From Flavobacteriales bacterium (GTDB taxonomy: Bacteria > Bacteroidota > Bacteroidia > Flavobacteriales_F > PHOS-HE28), in the NCBI GenBank assembly GCA_017987895.1, contig JAGNSU010000018.1, forward strand, positions 1 to 44,813: a DNA stretch of 44,813 nt, written 5' to 3'. A model generated the notes under the pieces. That model did no database searches and was not told the DNA's origin. It saw only the letters and a program-made list of their open reading frames with translations. The position numbers and the translations under genes are program-made. Shown here in pieces: positions 8,311-17,354 of the stretch (positions are counted from its first letter, which is position 1; each line of letters starts with the position of its first letter).

Positions 8311-10572
8311 ATGGACAAAGGCCCCAACATCCCGCCCGTGGTGGAACAGGTGCATGATGCGCCGCGACAGCCGCACATCGATGTGGCCAAAGAACGGGGC
8401 GAGATCCTGCTGCGTTACCGCGGTCTATTGCGGACGATCAAAGGGCACCGCACGCCCGATGATACCCGCCTTATCCGGAAGGCGTTCAACATCGCACTGG
8501 AAGCACACAAGGACCAACGCCGCAAGAGCGGCGAACCGTACATCTACCACCCGCTCGCCGTCGCCCGCATTTGCTCCGAAGAGATCGGCCTGGGCACCAC
8601 CAGCGTGGTGTGCGCTTTACTGCACGACACCGTCGAGGACACCGACCTGACATTGGAGGATGTGCGCGACCTCTTCGGCCCCACGGTGGCCAATATCATC
8701 GATGGCCTCACCAAGATCAGCGGTCTACAGTTCGGGACCGACAGCATCCAGGCGGAGAACTTCCGCAAGGTGCTGCTTACCCTCGCGCAAGATGTGCGCG
8801 TTATCCTGATCAAACTCGCCGATCGGCTGCACAACATGCGCACGTTGGACAGCATGGTGCGGGACAAGCAGCTGAAGATCGGCAGTGAAACGCTCTTCCT
8901 CTATGCCCCGCTCGCCCATCGACTTGGTCTGTACAGCATCAAGAGCGAACTGGAGGACCTCGCCCTGAAGTTCAAGGAACCAGCGGTCTACCAGGACATC
9001 GAACAGAAACTGAAAAAAGGCGAAGCGGTGCGCAAACGGTTCATCAGCCGCTTCACGTTGCCCATCCGCGAGTCTCTGGACAAGGAGGGTTTCACTTACG
9101 AGATCAAAGGGAGACCGAAGAGCATCCATAGCATCTACAACAAGATGCTGAAGAAGAACGTGAGCTTCGAAGAGGTGTACGACGTGTTCGCCCTCCGCAT
9201 CATCATCGATACCAAGCAGGAACTGGAAAAGGCCGATTGTTGGCGGGTCTACTCGGTGGTGACGGACTATTACCAACCGAACCCGGACCGGCTGCGCGAC
9301 TGGATCAGCACGCCAAAGGCCAATGGCTACGAGAGCCTGCACACCACGGTGATGAGCCCCGGCGGTCGCTGGGTCGAGGTGCAGATCCGCAGCAAGCGCA
9401 TGGACGAGATCGCCGAGATGGGCCTCGCCGCGCACTACCGCTACAAGGATGATGAAGAGCATGCCTCCGCTCTGGACGATTGGCTGGGTCGCGTGCGCGA
9501 AGTGCTCGAGGACCCGAGCAGCAACGCCATCGATTTCGTCAACGACTTCAAGCTGAACCTCTTCAGTGACGAGATCGTGGTCTTCACCCCGAAAGGCGAT
9601 ATGCGCAACCTACCGTCCGGTGCCACCGCCTTGGATTTCGCCTTCGACATCCACAGCCATGTGGGCCGCCAGTGCATCGGGGCCAAGGTGAACCACACCC
9701 TGGTGCCATTGAGCCATAAGCTGCGCAGCGGCGACCAGATCGAGATCATCACCAGCAAAAAGCAACAACCGAAAGAGGAGTGGCTCAACTATGTGGTGAC
9801 CGCCCGTGCGCGACACAAGGTCAAGCAGGCCCTGCGCGAGCAGAAACGCAAGCTGGCCGTCGTGGGTCGCGAGGCCGCCCAACGCAAGCTCCGCAGCTGG
9901 GGTGCCAAAGTGGACGAGCGCAACATGGCGGTGTTGGTGGAGCACCACCGCGCCACATCGTCCACCGACCTATTCTACCGCATCGCACGTGGACGCGTCG
10001 ATCTGGACACATTGGGCACCCCGCCGGTGCGGAACGGGCGTTTGGCCCTGCCGAAGATGGTGGTGCTCGAAGAAGAAAAACCGTTGGAGGATGTCGTCTC
10101 CGGGATCCGGGGAGAAGCTTCCGGTGCCTTGGTCATCGGTGACGAGCTGCAAAAGCTGGAGTACCAGCTCAGCACTTGCTGCAATCCCATTCCGGGTGAT
10201 GACGTGTTCGGGTTCATCACACAGGGCGAAGGGATCCGCATCCACCGGGTGAACTGTCCGAACGCGGTACAGTTGATGAGCAACTTCGCCTACCGCATCG
10301 TAAAGGCCCGGTGGAAGGGCAAGGACAGCATGGAGTTCCTCGCAGGACTGCGTTTCTCCGGGATCGACGAAGTGGGATTGGTGAACAAGATCACTTCGAT
10401 CATCAGCCACCAGCACAACGTGAATATGCGTTCCATCAGCTTCGAGAGCAACGCTGGCATTTTCGAGGGTAGGGTGATGGCCTTCGTGCAGGACACCGAT
10501 CACCTCAGCTCATTGATCGAAAAATTGCGCCGGGTGCATGGTGTGCGTTCCGTGGAGCGCATCGACAACTGA
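8311..10572 (+). CDS. rel: bifunctional (p)ppGpp synthetase/hydrolase (Rel/SpoT type)
   Basis: This 753-residue cytosolic enzyme makes and degrades the stringent-response alarmone (p)ppGpp. The N-terminal HD hydrolase keeps its metal ligands (His80, His105-Asp106 in LLHDTVED, Asp171 in [10 protein letters not shown]), so hydrolysis should be active. The synthetase domain (about 240-390) has [22 protein letters not shown] and [25 protein letters not shown] domain follows at about 418-480, then a helical and zinc-finger-like region with [13 protein letters not shown], and an ACT domain at about 675-753. Both catalytic halves look intact. It lies upstream of a Fur-family regulator that has its own promoter-like box. 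Confidence 0.96.
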   Translation: MDKGPNIPPVVEQVHDAPRQPHIDVAKERGEILLRYRGLLRTIKGHRTPDDTRLIRKAFNIALEAHKDQRRKSGEPYIYHPLAVARICSEEIGLGTTSVVCALLHDTVEDTDLTLEDVRDLFGPTVANIIDGLTKISGLQFGTDSIQAENFRKVLLTLAQDVRVILIKLADRLHNMRTLDSMVRDKQLKIGSETLFLYAPLAHRLGLYSIKSELEDLALKFKEPAVYQDIEQKLKKGEAVRKRFISRFTLPIRESLDKEGFTYEIKGRPKSIHSIYNKMLKKNVSFEEVYDVFALRIIIDTKQELEKADCWRVYSVVTDYYQPNPDRLRDWISTPKANGYESLHTTVMSPGGRWVEVQIRSKRMDEIAEMGLAAHYRYKDDEEHASALDDWLGRVREVLEDPSSNAIDFVNDFKLNLFSDEIVVFTPKGDMRNLPSGATALDFAFDIHSHVGRQCIGAKVNHTLVPLSHKLRSGDQIEIITSKKQQPKEEWLNYVVTARARHKVKQALREQKRKLAVVGREAAQRKLRSWGAKVDERNMAVLVEHHRATSSTDLFYRIARGRVDLDTLGTPPVRNGRLALPKMVVLEEEKPLEDVVSGIRGEASGALVIGDELQKLEYQLSTCCNPIPGDDVFGFITQGEGIRIHRVNCPNAVQLMSNFAYRIVKARWKGKDSMEFLAGLRFSGIDEVGLVNKITSIISHQHNVNMRSISFESNAGIFEGRVMAFVQDTDHLSSLIEKLRRVHGVRSVERIDN

Positions 10573-10606
10573 CCGCTTCGGGCACCGGCGTACCCTTTGG
10601 GCCGCG

Positions 10607-10614
10607 TACCTTCG
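10607..10614 (+). promoter_or_regulatory. -7 box upstream of the Fur-family gene
   Basis: TACCTTCG ends seven bases before the ATG at 10622, the same geometry as at glyA and the siaC-like gene. It marks the likely start of the regulator-STAS-purA transcript. Confidence 0.5.
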
Positions 10615-10621
10615 CCGCGCG

Positions 10622-11083
10622 ATGGTGAGTCCCGAACAAAAGGATCGCGTGCGGGCGCTTTTCACGGAATTCCTGGAACGCCGGGGGCATCGGAAGACCC
10701 CGGAGCGTTTCGCCATCCTCAGCGAGATCTACGAGCAGGAAGGCCACTTCGACATCGAGCGCCTCTATGCACGCATGAAGCAGAAGCGGTACCGCGTGAG
10801 CCGGGCCACGCTCTACAACACCATGGACCTGCTGCTGGAAAGCGATCTGGTGAGAAAGCACCGCTTCACAGGTGCCCCGGCCCAGTTCGAGCGGAGCCAT
10901 TCCTTCCGTCAGCACGACCATCTTATCTGCCGTGTATGTGGCGCGGTCACGGAATTCTGCGACCCCCGCATCCAAAACATCCGATCCACCGCAGCGGAGG
11001 CCACCGGTTTCATGGTGGAGCATCATGCGTTGCATCTTTACGGCGTCTGCCGAACCTGCCGCTCCAAGAACGAACGATCATGA
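10622..11083 (+). CDS. Fur-family metal/peroxide-responsive repressor
   Basis: This is a 153-residue winged-helix DNA-binding repressor. The recognition-helix region [21 protein letters not shown] lies at about residues 57-77. Regulatory metal ligands follow in HSFRQHDH (93-100). Two CxxC pairs at 103-106 and 143-146 would hold the structural zinc. The start at 10622 is preferred over an earlier in-frame codon because the region before it lies inside the rel gene and a -7 box precedes this ATG. Whether it senses iron, zinc, manganese or peroxide cannot be decided here. It overlaps the STAS gene by four bases (ATGA). Confidence 0.9.
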   Translation: MVSPEQKDRVRALFTEFLERRGHRKTPERFAILSEIYEQEGHFDIERLYARMKQKRYRVSRATLYNTMDLLLESDLVRKHRFTGAPAQFERSHSFRQHDHLICRVCGAVTEFCDPRIQNIRSTAAEATGFMVEHHALHLYGVCRTCRSKNERS

Positions 11084-11439
11084 CCGAACGCCCCACTTTC
11101 GACCTCGAGGTAGAAACCACCCCTGCGGGACCCGTCTTCAAACTGCACGGACGCCTTATGGACCAACAGCAGGCGGACAAGCTCATGAGCGCGCTGGAAG
11201 AAGGATTGTCCCAGGGACGCAAGAACGTGGTGCTGGATATGAGCCAGCTCCAGTACATGAACAGCACCGGCTTGAACATCCTGATCAACGTGCTGACCCG
11301 TGCGCGCAATGCGGGTGGCGATGCCATCATATCGGGTCTTTCCCCGAGCGTGCGGCAACTCTTCGTGGTCACCAAGCTCGACTCGGTCTTCACCATCACC
11401 AGTGGTGTGGACGAGGCCCTGGCCAAGCTCCAGGCCTGA
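11080..11439 (+). CDS. STAS-domain anti-sigma factor antagonist
   Basis: This is a 119-residue single STAS domain protein of the SpoIIAA/RsbV type. These bind an anti-sigma kinase and are switched off by phosphorylation of a serine. The phospho-site region [16 protein letters not shown] (about residues 56-71) has Ser62 at the expected place before the Thr-Gly-Leu turn. No kinase, phosphatase or sigma factor gene is adjacent, so its partner is encoded elsewhere. Its start overlaps the Fur-family gene (ATGA), and its stop overlaps the purA start (TGATG), which suggests one polycistronic unit. Confidence 0.88.
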   Translation: MTERPTFDLEVETTPAGPVFKLHGRLMDQQQADKLMSALEEGLSQGRKNVVLDMSQLQYMNSTGLNILINVLTRARNAGGDAIISGLSPSVRQLFVVTKLDSVFTITSGVDEALAKLQA

Positions 11440-12710
11440 TGCCAGCGCGCATGGACGTGCTGCTCGGCGCCCAATGGGGCGATGAGGGCAAGGGCAAGGT
11501 GGTGGATGTCGTGGCGCCATCCTATCAGGTCATCGCCCGGTTCCAAGGGGGACCGAACGCGGGACACACCCTCTGGATCGAAGGCCGCAAGCACGTATTG
11601 CATACCATTCCAAGTGGCGTCTTCCACGAAGGGGCGACCAACCTCGTGGGCAATGGGGTCGTGATCGATCCAGTGACGTTCCTGGAGGAGTTGGATGGGA
11701 TCGCGGCCGCTGGCGTGGACCTCAAAGACCGCCTCCTGATCTCACGTCGCGCTCACCTCATCCTGCCCACCCATCGTGCGTTGGACGCAGCGAGCGAAGC
11801 GGAGAAGGGCGGGGAACGGATCGGAAGCACCTTGAAGGGGATCGGCCCCACATACATGGACAAGACCGGGCGCAATGGGTTGCGGGTCGGCGACCTTGAA
11901 CGACCCGACCTGATGGACCGGTATCGCGCACTGGTCCGCAAGCACGAGCGCCTCCTGGGCCTTTACGGCAGCTACACGCCGGACAAAGAGGGCGAACAGC
12001 GCTGGCTCCAAGCCCTGGAACGCATGCGTTCCATTCCCTTGGTGGACAGCGAGCACTATCTGGACGAAGCGTTCGGTACAGGCAAGGCCGTTCTCGCGGA
12101 GGGTGCGCAAGGCACCTTGCTCGATATCGATTTCGGCACCTATCCCTACGTCACCTCTTCCAACACGGTTTGTGCGGGCGCTTGCACAGGCCTGGGGGTC
12201 CCCCCTTCGCGCATCGGCAAGGTGATCGGCATCTTCAAGGCCTATTGCACCCGCGTCGGTAGCGGCCCGTTCCCCACGGAACTGTTGGACGATACCGGCG
12301 AAAGGATCCGCATAGCGGGGAACGAATTCGGCAGCACCACCGGACGGCCCCGTCGCTGCGGGTGGCTCGATCTCCCAGCGCTGCGCTACGCGGTGATGGT
12401 CAATGGTATCACGGAGTTGGCCATGATGAAGAGCGACGTGCTCTCTGGAATGGACCCCGTGCGACTTTGCACGAACTACCGGGTGAACGGGCGCACGATC
12501 GACCGGCTCCCTTACGATATCGCCGACGCCGAACCCATATACCAAGACCTACCGGGTTGGGGAGCGCTCGACGGCGATACGATCCCCGACGCCCTCGAAC
12601 GCTACATCCGGCATATCGAAGAAGCCGTGAGGGTGCCGATCCGGCTCGTATCCACTGGCCCGGACCGGCGCCAGACGCTGGAACGACGGAGCCCTGTGGC
12701 TGCCATTTGA
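11439..12710 (+). CDS. purA: adenylosuccinate synthetase
   Basis: This enzyme condenses IMP and aspartate with GTP to adenylosuccinate, the first committed step to AMP. The phosphate loop and catalytic Asp lie in GAQWGDEGKGKVVDV near the N terminus. Other signatures are GGPNAGHT, the IGSTLKGIGPTYMDK region, EGAQGTLLDIDFGTYPYVTS, and GSTTGRPRRCGWLD near the IMP site. The 423-residue length from the ATG at 11439 is normal. That ATG overlaps the STAS stop as TGATG and fits coupled translation. A second ATG at 11451 would remove only four residues and cannot be excluded. Confidence 0.96.
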   Translation: MPARMDVLLGAQWGDEGKGKVVDVVAPSYQVIARFQGGPNAGHTLWIEGRKHVLHTIPSGVFHEGATNLVGNGVVIDPVTFLEELDGIAAAGVDLKDRLLISRRAHLILPTHRALDAASEAEKGGERIGSTLKGIGPTYMDKTGRNGLRVGDLERPDLMDRYRALVRKHERLLGLYGSYTPDKEGEQRWLQALERMRSIPLVDSEHYLDEAFGTGKAVLAEGAQGTLLDIDFGTYPYVTSSNTVCAGACTGLGVPPSRIGKVIGIFKAYCTRVGSGPFPTELLDDTGERIRIAGNEFGSTTGRPRRCGWLDLPALRYAVMVNGITELAMMKSDVLSGMDPVRLCTNYRVNGRTIDRLPYDIADAEPIYQDLPGWGALDGDTIPDALERYIRHIEEAVRVPIRLVSTGPDRRQTLERRSPVAAI

Positions 12711-12713
12711 TCG

Positions 12714-14060
12714 ATGGCCAGGCGTCGGCCCGCGAAAAAAAAGCGCCCCGAAAAGGGCGCCGTTCCACTCCCCCCGGCCTTCGTAGCGCGGATGAACGCG
12801 ACGTTGGGGGATCACGACGCCGCCCTGTTGTGCGAGGCCCTCGATGCGGCGCCGCCGTGCAGCGTGCGGGCGAACCCGGCGCGTCATCATGTTCCTGATG
12901 GGGAGCGTGTGCCTTGGTGCGAACACGGACGCTATCTGGACAAGCGCCCCGTGTTCACCCTCGATCCCTTCTTCCACGCGGGTGCCTACTACGTGCAGGA
13001 GGCGTCCAGCATGATGGTCGAACAGGCCTTCAAAGCGACGGATCTCGCGGACAAGGAAATACTCGCGTTGGACCTATGCGCGGCCCCAGGTGGAAAGAGC
13101 GGGCATTTGCGGAACCTTCTCCATTCCTCCTCGCTATTGATCAGCAACGAGGTGATCCCTGCACGTGCCGCGGTGCTCGCCCAGAACCTCTGGAAGCAAG
13201 GGGCGGAGAACACCCTTATCACACAGCAGCAAGCCACGTTCTTCGGCCGCTGGCGGGAACGTTTCGATCTGGTGCTGCTGGATGCGCCCTGTTCAGGTGA
13301 AGGCCTGATGCGAAAAGACCACTTCGCTCGCCGGCAATGGTCCCCAGGGTTGGTGACGCAATGCGCCAACGTGCAACGCGAACTCTTGGGAGAGGCATGG
13401 AACGCGCTTCGGCCGGGTGGATCCCTCCTATACAGTACGTGCACCTGGAGCCCGGAAGAGAACGGGATCCAGATCGCCTCTTTCTGCGAACGCGAGAAAG
13501 CGGAAGTGGTCGCGGTGCCCGTTCAACCTTCCTGGCATATCCGGACAGGGGACCTCGGACTGCACTGCTACCCTCACGAAAGCCGGGGCGAGGGCTTCTT
13601 TCTTTCGCTGCTTCGGAAACCCGGGGACCGCGGTCAGCACCCAAAAGAAAGGGATGGTGGTGGCGCGGATCTGTTGGAAAGGAACGGCATAGTGTATTCG
13701 CTCTCCCGGCAGTGGCAGCGCCTCGCACTGGAAATGTGGGAGGCCGATAGCCGTTCCGTTCCGGGACTCCCGATCGCCGTTTCGGAAGAGGACCGTTGGA
13801 CGCCCCACCCGGCGGCGGCATACTCCGCGCGGGTCCAGGGGCTCCTGGCCCCGTTCGTGCCCTTCAACGTCTTGGACCTCGATCATGGCCAAGCTCTGAC
13901 GGTCCTCCGGGGGGAAAGCTTGCGCACAGGCGATGCGCATGGATGGGCACTGGCGCGGTATGAAGGAGCGGGCCTGGCCTGGATGAAGGGTGCGGGCGGG
14001 CGGTGGAACAACCATTTGCCCAAGGCCTTGCGGATCCGCATGCGTCCGCATGGCGTATAA
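12714..14060 (+). CDS. NOL1/NOP2/Sun-family RNA cytosine-5 methyltransferase (RsmF-like)
   Basis: This 448-residue enzyme is predicted to methylate C5 of a cytosine in rRNA or tRNA using SAM. The SAM motif LDLCAAPGGKSGH is at about residues 119-131. The two catalytic cysteines are Cys193 in DAPCSGEG and Cys243 in STCTWSPEENG. The conserved opening LPPAFVARM around residues 19-27 supports the ATG at 12714, preceded by a Lys/Arg-rich tail. The C-terminal 150 residues resemble the RsmF RNA-binding extension, ending in a PUA-like part. It starts three bases after purA. An antisense-facing terminator-like hairpin is embedded in its first codons. Confidence 0.88.
   Translation: MARRRPAKKKRPEKGAVPLPPAFVARMNATLGDHDAALLCEALDAAPPCSVRANPARHHVPDGERVPWCEHGRYLDKRPVFTLDPFFHAGAYYVQEASSMMVEQAFKATDLADKEILALDLCAAPGGKSGHLRNLLHSSSLLISNEVIPARAAVLAQNLWKQGAENTLITQQQATFFGRWRERFDLVLLDAPCSGEGLMRKDHFARRQWSPGLVTQCANVQRELLGEAWNALRPGGSLLYSTCTWSPEENGIQIASFCEREKAEVVAVPVQPSWHIRTGDLGLHCYPHESRGEGFFLSLLRKPGDRGQHPKERDGGGADLLERNGIVYSLSRQWQRLALEMWEADSRSVPGLPIAVSEEDRWTPHPAAAYSARVQGLLAPFVPFNVLDLDHGQALTVLRGESLRTGDAHGWALARYEGAGLAWMKGAGGRWNNHLPKALRIRMRPHGV
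12735..12760 (-). terminator. minus-strand intrinsic terminator inside the methyltransferase start
   Basis: Read on the minus strand, a six-pair GC stem (GCGCCC/GGGCGC, six-base loop) at 12743-12760 is followed directly by eight T residues at 12742-12735. That is a textbook intrinsic terminator, but no minus-strand gene ends here. It could stop antisense RNA or arise by chance from a Lys-rich coding stretch. Confidence 0.4.
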
Positions 14061-14065
14061 CTTGC
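14058..14065 (+). promoter_or_regulatory. -7 box upstream of the TonB-like gene
   Basis: TAACTTGC overlaps the stop of the methyltransferase gene and ends four bases before the GTG at 14070. The geometry supports that GTG as the start. Confidence 0.4.
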
Positions 14066-14069
14066 CGCA

Positions 14070-14831
14070 GTGAACGCGAGCACCTCTCTGTTCGATCTTG
14101 TTCTCGAACGTTTCGAGCGCCACAAGTTCGGCGTCATCGGCACCCTTGTGCTCCACACGATGATCATGTTCGGGTTGGCCATCACGCAGATCCAACGGCC
14201 TGCCCAAGAGGAGACCCCGAAGGAATTGCAGGTCGATGTGATGGAGCCGCAGGAGGCCGAACGACTCGTACAGGCCTTGGAGACCGGCCAACCCCTTGAG
14301 TCACCTCAGCAGGTCACGAACGCCATCAGTGATCTGAACGCACGGATCCAAGAAATGCGCCCTCAATTGAGCAGTGGTGCCCAAGAACGCATGGAACAGG
14401 ACCTGAAAGCGTTGGAGCAGAGCGAATTCGATCGGCTCGCCCAAGAACGCAAGGACGCTGGCCAGGAAGTGACGGTGCCGCCACTGGACCCCACCAAATG
14501 GGACAAGCGCAACTACTTGAAAGAAACACCGCCGCCAACCAAAGTGGAAGGGACGGCCACAGTATCCTTTCAACTGAAGGACAGACGACTGGAGGATCTC
14601 GACATTCCCGCCTACTTATGCACCGGTCAAGGGCAGGTGACCATCCTGATCTCCGTGGATCGTAGTGGCGCGGTGCGTAAAGCGACAGTGGACAAGGCGA
14701 ATACCCGGGTAAGTGAGGAGTGCATGAGCGAATACGCACTGCTTCGGGCCCAAGAAGCCCGCTTCGACCGGTCCGCTACCGCGCCGGAGGTACAGGAAGG
14801 CACGATCACGTTCGTTTTCGTACGTCAATAA
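14070..14831 (+). CDS. TonB-like membrane-anchored protein
   Basis: This 253-residue protein begins with GTG. It has one membrane helix at about residues 22-42, then a periplasmic region rich in Gln and Glu (about 60-170) that is probably helical. The C-terminal domain (about 175-253) has the strand pattern GQVTILISVDRSGAVRKATV of TonB/TolA C-terminal domains. The Cys pair at about 189 and 217 may form a disulfide. It could act in envelope energy transduction, but no ExbB/ExbD or receptor genes are adjacent. A structural or Tol-like role is equally possible. Confidence 0.55.
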   Translation: MNASTSLFDLVLERFERHKFGVIGTLVLHTMIMFGLAITQIQRPAQEETPKELQVDVMEPQEAERLVQALETGQPLESPQQVTNAISDLNARIQEMRPQLSSGAQERMEQDLKALEQSEFDRLAQERKDAGQEVTVPPLDPTKWDKRNYLKETPPPTKVEGTATVSFQLKDRRLEDLDIPAYLCTGQGQVTILISVDRSGAVRKATVDKANTRVSEECMSEYALLRAQEARFDRSATAPEVQEGTITFVFVRQ

Positions 14832-14833
14832 GC

Positions 14834-14872
14834 CATAATGGCATAAGTCGTTGTGCTATTTCGGCCATTATG
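14834..14872. repeat. AT-rich inverted repeat before the Hsp20 gene
   Basis: CATAATGGC and GCCATTATG form a nine-base perfect inverted repeat separated by 21 bases. It lies three bases after the TonB-like stop and 80 bases before the Hsp20 start. It is AT-rich against a GC-rich background, so it could be an operator for the heat-shock gene or a terminator. Confidence 0.4.
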
Positions 14873-14952
14873 ACTTCGTTTTGCGGTCGGCATTTTCATT
14901 GACCGGGGCTGGCGTCGGCTTAGTCCGATCCCAACCTGAAAAATAAAGCGCC

Positions 14953-15396
14953 ATGACCCTTTTGAAGTACCGCACCCAGCCTCCAGTTACCCACACCTTC
15001 GGTGACCTCTTGAACACCTTCTTCGGAGGTGACATCTCCCAAGCCCTTGGATCGGACGATCTGTTCCGTCGACCGGCCCATGTGAACATCGTGGAACGGG
15101 AGAACGACTTTCAGTTGGAGTTGCTCGCACCCGGGTTCTCCAAGGAAGACCTTACGGTGAAGATGGACAAGAACGTGCTCACGATCAGCGCTGAGAAGAA
15201 GACCGACGCCCTGAAGGAGAACGAACGCTATACGCGCCGTGAGTTCAGCCTGAGCAGCTTCGAACGCAGTTTCCGACTGCCGGAGGGGATCGATGTGGAG
15301 AAGATCGCCGCCCAGCATTCGGATGGCGTCCTGCGCCTCAGCATTCCGAAAGCCGTGGAGGCAAAACCTTTGGTGAAGCGGATCAGCATCGTCTGA
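14953..15396 (+). CDS. Hsp20/alpha-crystallin small heat-shock protein
   Basis: This 147-residue ATP-independent holdase chaperone acts in the cytosol. The alpha-crystallin domain covers about residues 36-140. It begins at AHVNIVERENDFQLELLAPG and ends with the signature SDGVLRLSIPK. The C-terminal IxI-type anchor is present as ISIV. The ATG at 14953 is the first in frame. A 12-bp terminator stem follows 16 bases after the stop, so the gene is probably transcribed alone. The inverted repeat upstream may take part in stress control. Confidence 0.94.
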   Translation: MTLLKYRTQPPVTHTFGDLLNTFFGGDISQALGSDDLFRRPAHVNIVERENDFQLELLAPGFSKEDLTVKMDKNVLTISAEKKTDALKENERYTRREFSLSSFERSFRLPEGIDVEKIAAQHSDGVLRLSIPKAVEAKPLVKRISIV

Positions 15397-15412
15397 CCCG
15401 GTTTGGTAGGAA

Positions 15413-15441
15413 CGGGAAGGCCGCTCATCGCGGCCTTCCCG
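15413..15441 (+). terminator. terminator of the Hsp20 gene
   Basis: CGGGAAGGCCGC and GCGGCCTTCCCG form a perfect 12-pair stem with a five-base loop (TCATC), 16 bases after the Hsp20 stop. The following CATTTGGG has only a short T run. Confidence 0.75.
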
Positions 15442-15515
15442 CATTTGGGCCGGGAGGCGTAACCAGACCGAGCAGAAGAGCGTTCACAGTGGACACCGCT
15501 TTGCGACCACCCGAA

Positions 15516-15734
15516 ATGAAAAAGAACAAGGACCTTCTCACCTACTACCGCGAAGTGCTCGACAAGATCAGTACCGCCGATGCGCGCACCTTCCGCAAGG
15601 AGCTTCGGAAGGCTTTCCGTGCGTTGCTCCCGGAGGAGCGCAAGGCCCTGAAAGAGTGGTACCGCTCCTCCTGCGCATGTCGTGTGGAGAGCGTGGTAGC
15701 GGTGCGCGTGCAGCGTCCGGGGCACTTCAGTTGA
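15516..15734 (+). CDS. small hypothetical protein (72 aa)
   Basis: This is a short charged protein with a helical centre rich in Arg, Lys and Glu and a C-terminal part with two cysteines (CAC). Codon use matches neighbouring genes, with mostly G or C in third positions, which supports it as real. The ATG at 15516 is preferred; a GTG at 15489 would add nine residues. No domain was recognised. It stands between the Hsp20 terminator and a non-coding stretch. Confidence 0.5.
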   Translation: MKKNKDLLTYYREVLDKISTADARTFRKELRKAFRALLPEERKALKEWYRSSCACRVESVVAVRVQRPGHFS

Positions 15735-15909
15735 GGGGGCCGCTGCGACAAGCTACGCTACTGTACCGGCCACCCGGGGAGGACCAGGTCCTCCCCTGCT
15801 CCGATCCTGCTATCGTCTCGATGTGGACGTTCCGGGAACTCAATATCGCTGCACACGGGATGGCATCGCGGCTGTCCTCTTCCTGAAGCCAAACATGGAC
15901 CTGTTCCAT
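15727..15909 (-). other. doubtful short reading frame or gene remnant
   Basis: Between the 72-residue gene and the DUF1883-like gene (15735-16009) no confident gene is seen. On the minus strand the frame from 16000 down to 15727 reads like protein in its first half (charged, amphipathic, for example DKLFDLRKKNDGLERILIG) but lacks a good start codon there. The first ATG is at 15909, and the tail looks random. It may be a broken gene or chance. Confidence 0.2.
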
Positions 15910-16009
15910 GAATTTCTCCTCACCAATCAGGATCCGTTCCAGCCCGTCGTTCTTCTTACGAAGGTCAAAGAGCTTATCGATGTTCGCAGCACCCCCTCCT
16001 TCCGTCGGT

Positions 16010-16408
16010 TCAATTGCGCTCGCTCTCTTCCTGGTCCTGCACCGGGGCTTCCGCGCTGTCCATGAGGATCTGTGCCTGTTCCTCCGCTTCGCGCACATGG
16101 GCCGGCGCATCAAGCGCGACAGAGGAGAGCACCTGGCGGTCCGGCGGCAGCACCCGGCACTGCGCGTTCATATCCATGGGCTTGTAGTGGGTCCCCTTCT
16201 CCACCACCACATGCCACACCGAATCGTAGGGTAGCACGAAGCGCACCAAGGAACCCTCGAATGTGCCCCCGAAAAAATTGAACGAACGGCCGTTCTTGTA
16301 CCGCTTGAAGTCCACGGCGGTCATGAACCGCACCTTCGTGGGCCGATCGATCCGCACTTCAACGATCTCCTTCTTCTTGGCCTGGAACTTCTTGTACAGG
16401 AACTTCAT
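16010..16408 (-). CDS. DUF1883-like protein
   Basis: This 132-residue protein has an N-terminal domain matching the DUF1883 pattern: MKFLYKKF at the start, a valine-rich strand, FKRYKNGRSFNFFGG at about residues 34-48, and a WHVVVEKG strand near residues 65-72. The C-terminal 45 residues are acidic, rich in Gln and Glu, and probably disordered. It has no signal peptide. The family is found in stress-related and phage-defence-adjacent settings but has no settled function. A -7-like box (TATCTTTC at 16431-16438) lies 22 bases upstream. Confidence 0.7.
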   Translation of the reverse strand: MKFLYKKFQAKKKEIVEVRIDRPTKVRFMTAVDFKRYKNGRSFNFFGGTFEGSLVRFVLPYDSVWHVVVEKGTHYKPMDMNAQCRVLPPDRQVLSSVALDAPAHVREAEEQAQILMDSAEAPVQDQEESERN

Positions 16409-16457
16409 GCGCGATCGGTCATTTCAGGGTGAAAGATAAACGGTCCTACGATCCTGG

Positions 16458-17252
16458 TCAGAGCTTCACGCTCAGGACCGGGAAGGTGGTGTGGTTCACG
16501 ATGTCCTCCGTGAGACTGCCGTTCACAACGTGGAAGAACCCCGTGCGTCCGTGGGTGGCCATCGCGATCAGATCCGCATCAATGGAACGTGCGAAGTTGA
16601 GGATGCCCTCTTCGATGCTCAGGTCATTGTATATGGTCGCGGTGAACTTCGTGAGTTCATGCCGTTGCAGGAAAGCGTCGATCGCCCGGTTGGTGTCATC
16701 GCTGCGCTCGAAGTTCTTCGGGGTGTTGATCTTCACCAGGTGCACCTTGGGGTCGAAGAGTTTCAGCATAGGCAGCAAGGCCTCGAACTTGACGTTATCG
16801 GCCTCGCCGAAGTTGGACGCATACACCACATCGCGCATCTCGAAGTCCTCCACGTGATGCTTGATCACCAGTACCGGCATGGGAGCGATACGCACTATCC
16901 GCTGGGTGTTGGAGCCCACCAGGCCCCGTATGCCCCGTGCCCCATGGGAACCCATCACCACGAGGTCCACATGCGCCAACCGGTCGTTCTTGAACATCTC
17001 ATTGATGCTCATCTGCCGTAACATGAACTTCTTCAGCTCTATCCCCGCCAGGAAGGGCAGCGTAGGCAACCGTTCCAACCGCGCCTCGATGTCCTCCCTG
17101 ATCTTCTGGTTCTCCGTATGAAAATCCGTCATCTGCTCGTACACATGAACGATGTCGATGCAGGCACCGGACATGCGGGCGATCTTGGAGGCCACGCGCA
17201 AGGCATCGGTGGCGCAATCCGAGAAGTCGTAGGGTACGAGAATGGTGTTCAT
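16458..17252 (-). CDS. tandem universal stress protein
   Basis: This 264-residue cytosolic protein has two UspA domains (about 1-142 and 147-264). The first begins MNTILVPYDFSD and ends in a nucleotide loop GSHGARGIRGLVGSNTQRI, one residue shorter than the usual G-2x-G-9x-G(S/T) pattern. The second ends in MATHGRTGFFHVVNGS, which has the normal nine-residue spacing, so ATP binding is most likely there. The ATG at 17252 is supported by the standard Usp N terminus. The gene is divergent from the siaC-like gene. A -7-like box (TACCTTTT, 17281-17288) lies upstream. Confidence 0.9.
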   Translation of the reverse strand: MNTILVPYDFSDCATDALRVASKIARMSGACIDIVHVYEQMTDFHTENQKIREDIEARLERLPTLPFLAGIELKKFMLRQMSINEMFKNDRLAHVDLVVMGSHGARGIRGLVGSNTQRIVRIAPMPVLVIKHHVEDFEMRDVVYASNFGEADNVKFEALLPMLKLFDPKVHLVKINTPKNFERSDDTNRAIDAFLQRHELTKFTATIYNDLSIEEGILNFARSIDADLIAMATHGRTGFFHVVNGSLTEDIVNHTTFPVLSVKL

Positions 17253-17340
17253 GGGCGTAACGGTTGGTCGGAGCGCGCTGAAAAGGTAAGACGCGAAAAC
17301 GTTCCATGGATCATCGGGCACGCGACCCGGACCGCTTGTC

Positions 17341-17348
17341 TACTTTCG
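17341..17348 (+). promoter_or_regulatory. -7 box upstream of the SiaC-like gene
   Basis: TACTTTCG ends six bases before the ATG at 17355, within the divergent control region shared with the universal stress gene. Confidence 0.5.
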
Positions 17349-17354
17349 CCGCGC

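Noticed and set aside
10872-11438. Upstream extension of purA through the STAS and Fur-family genes
   Set aside because: PurA of normal length starts at 11439. The extension is out of frame with two well supported genes.
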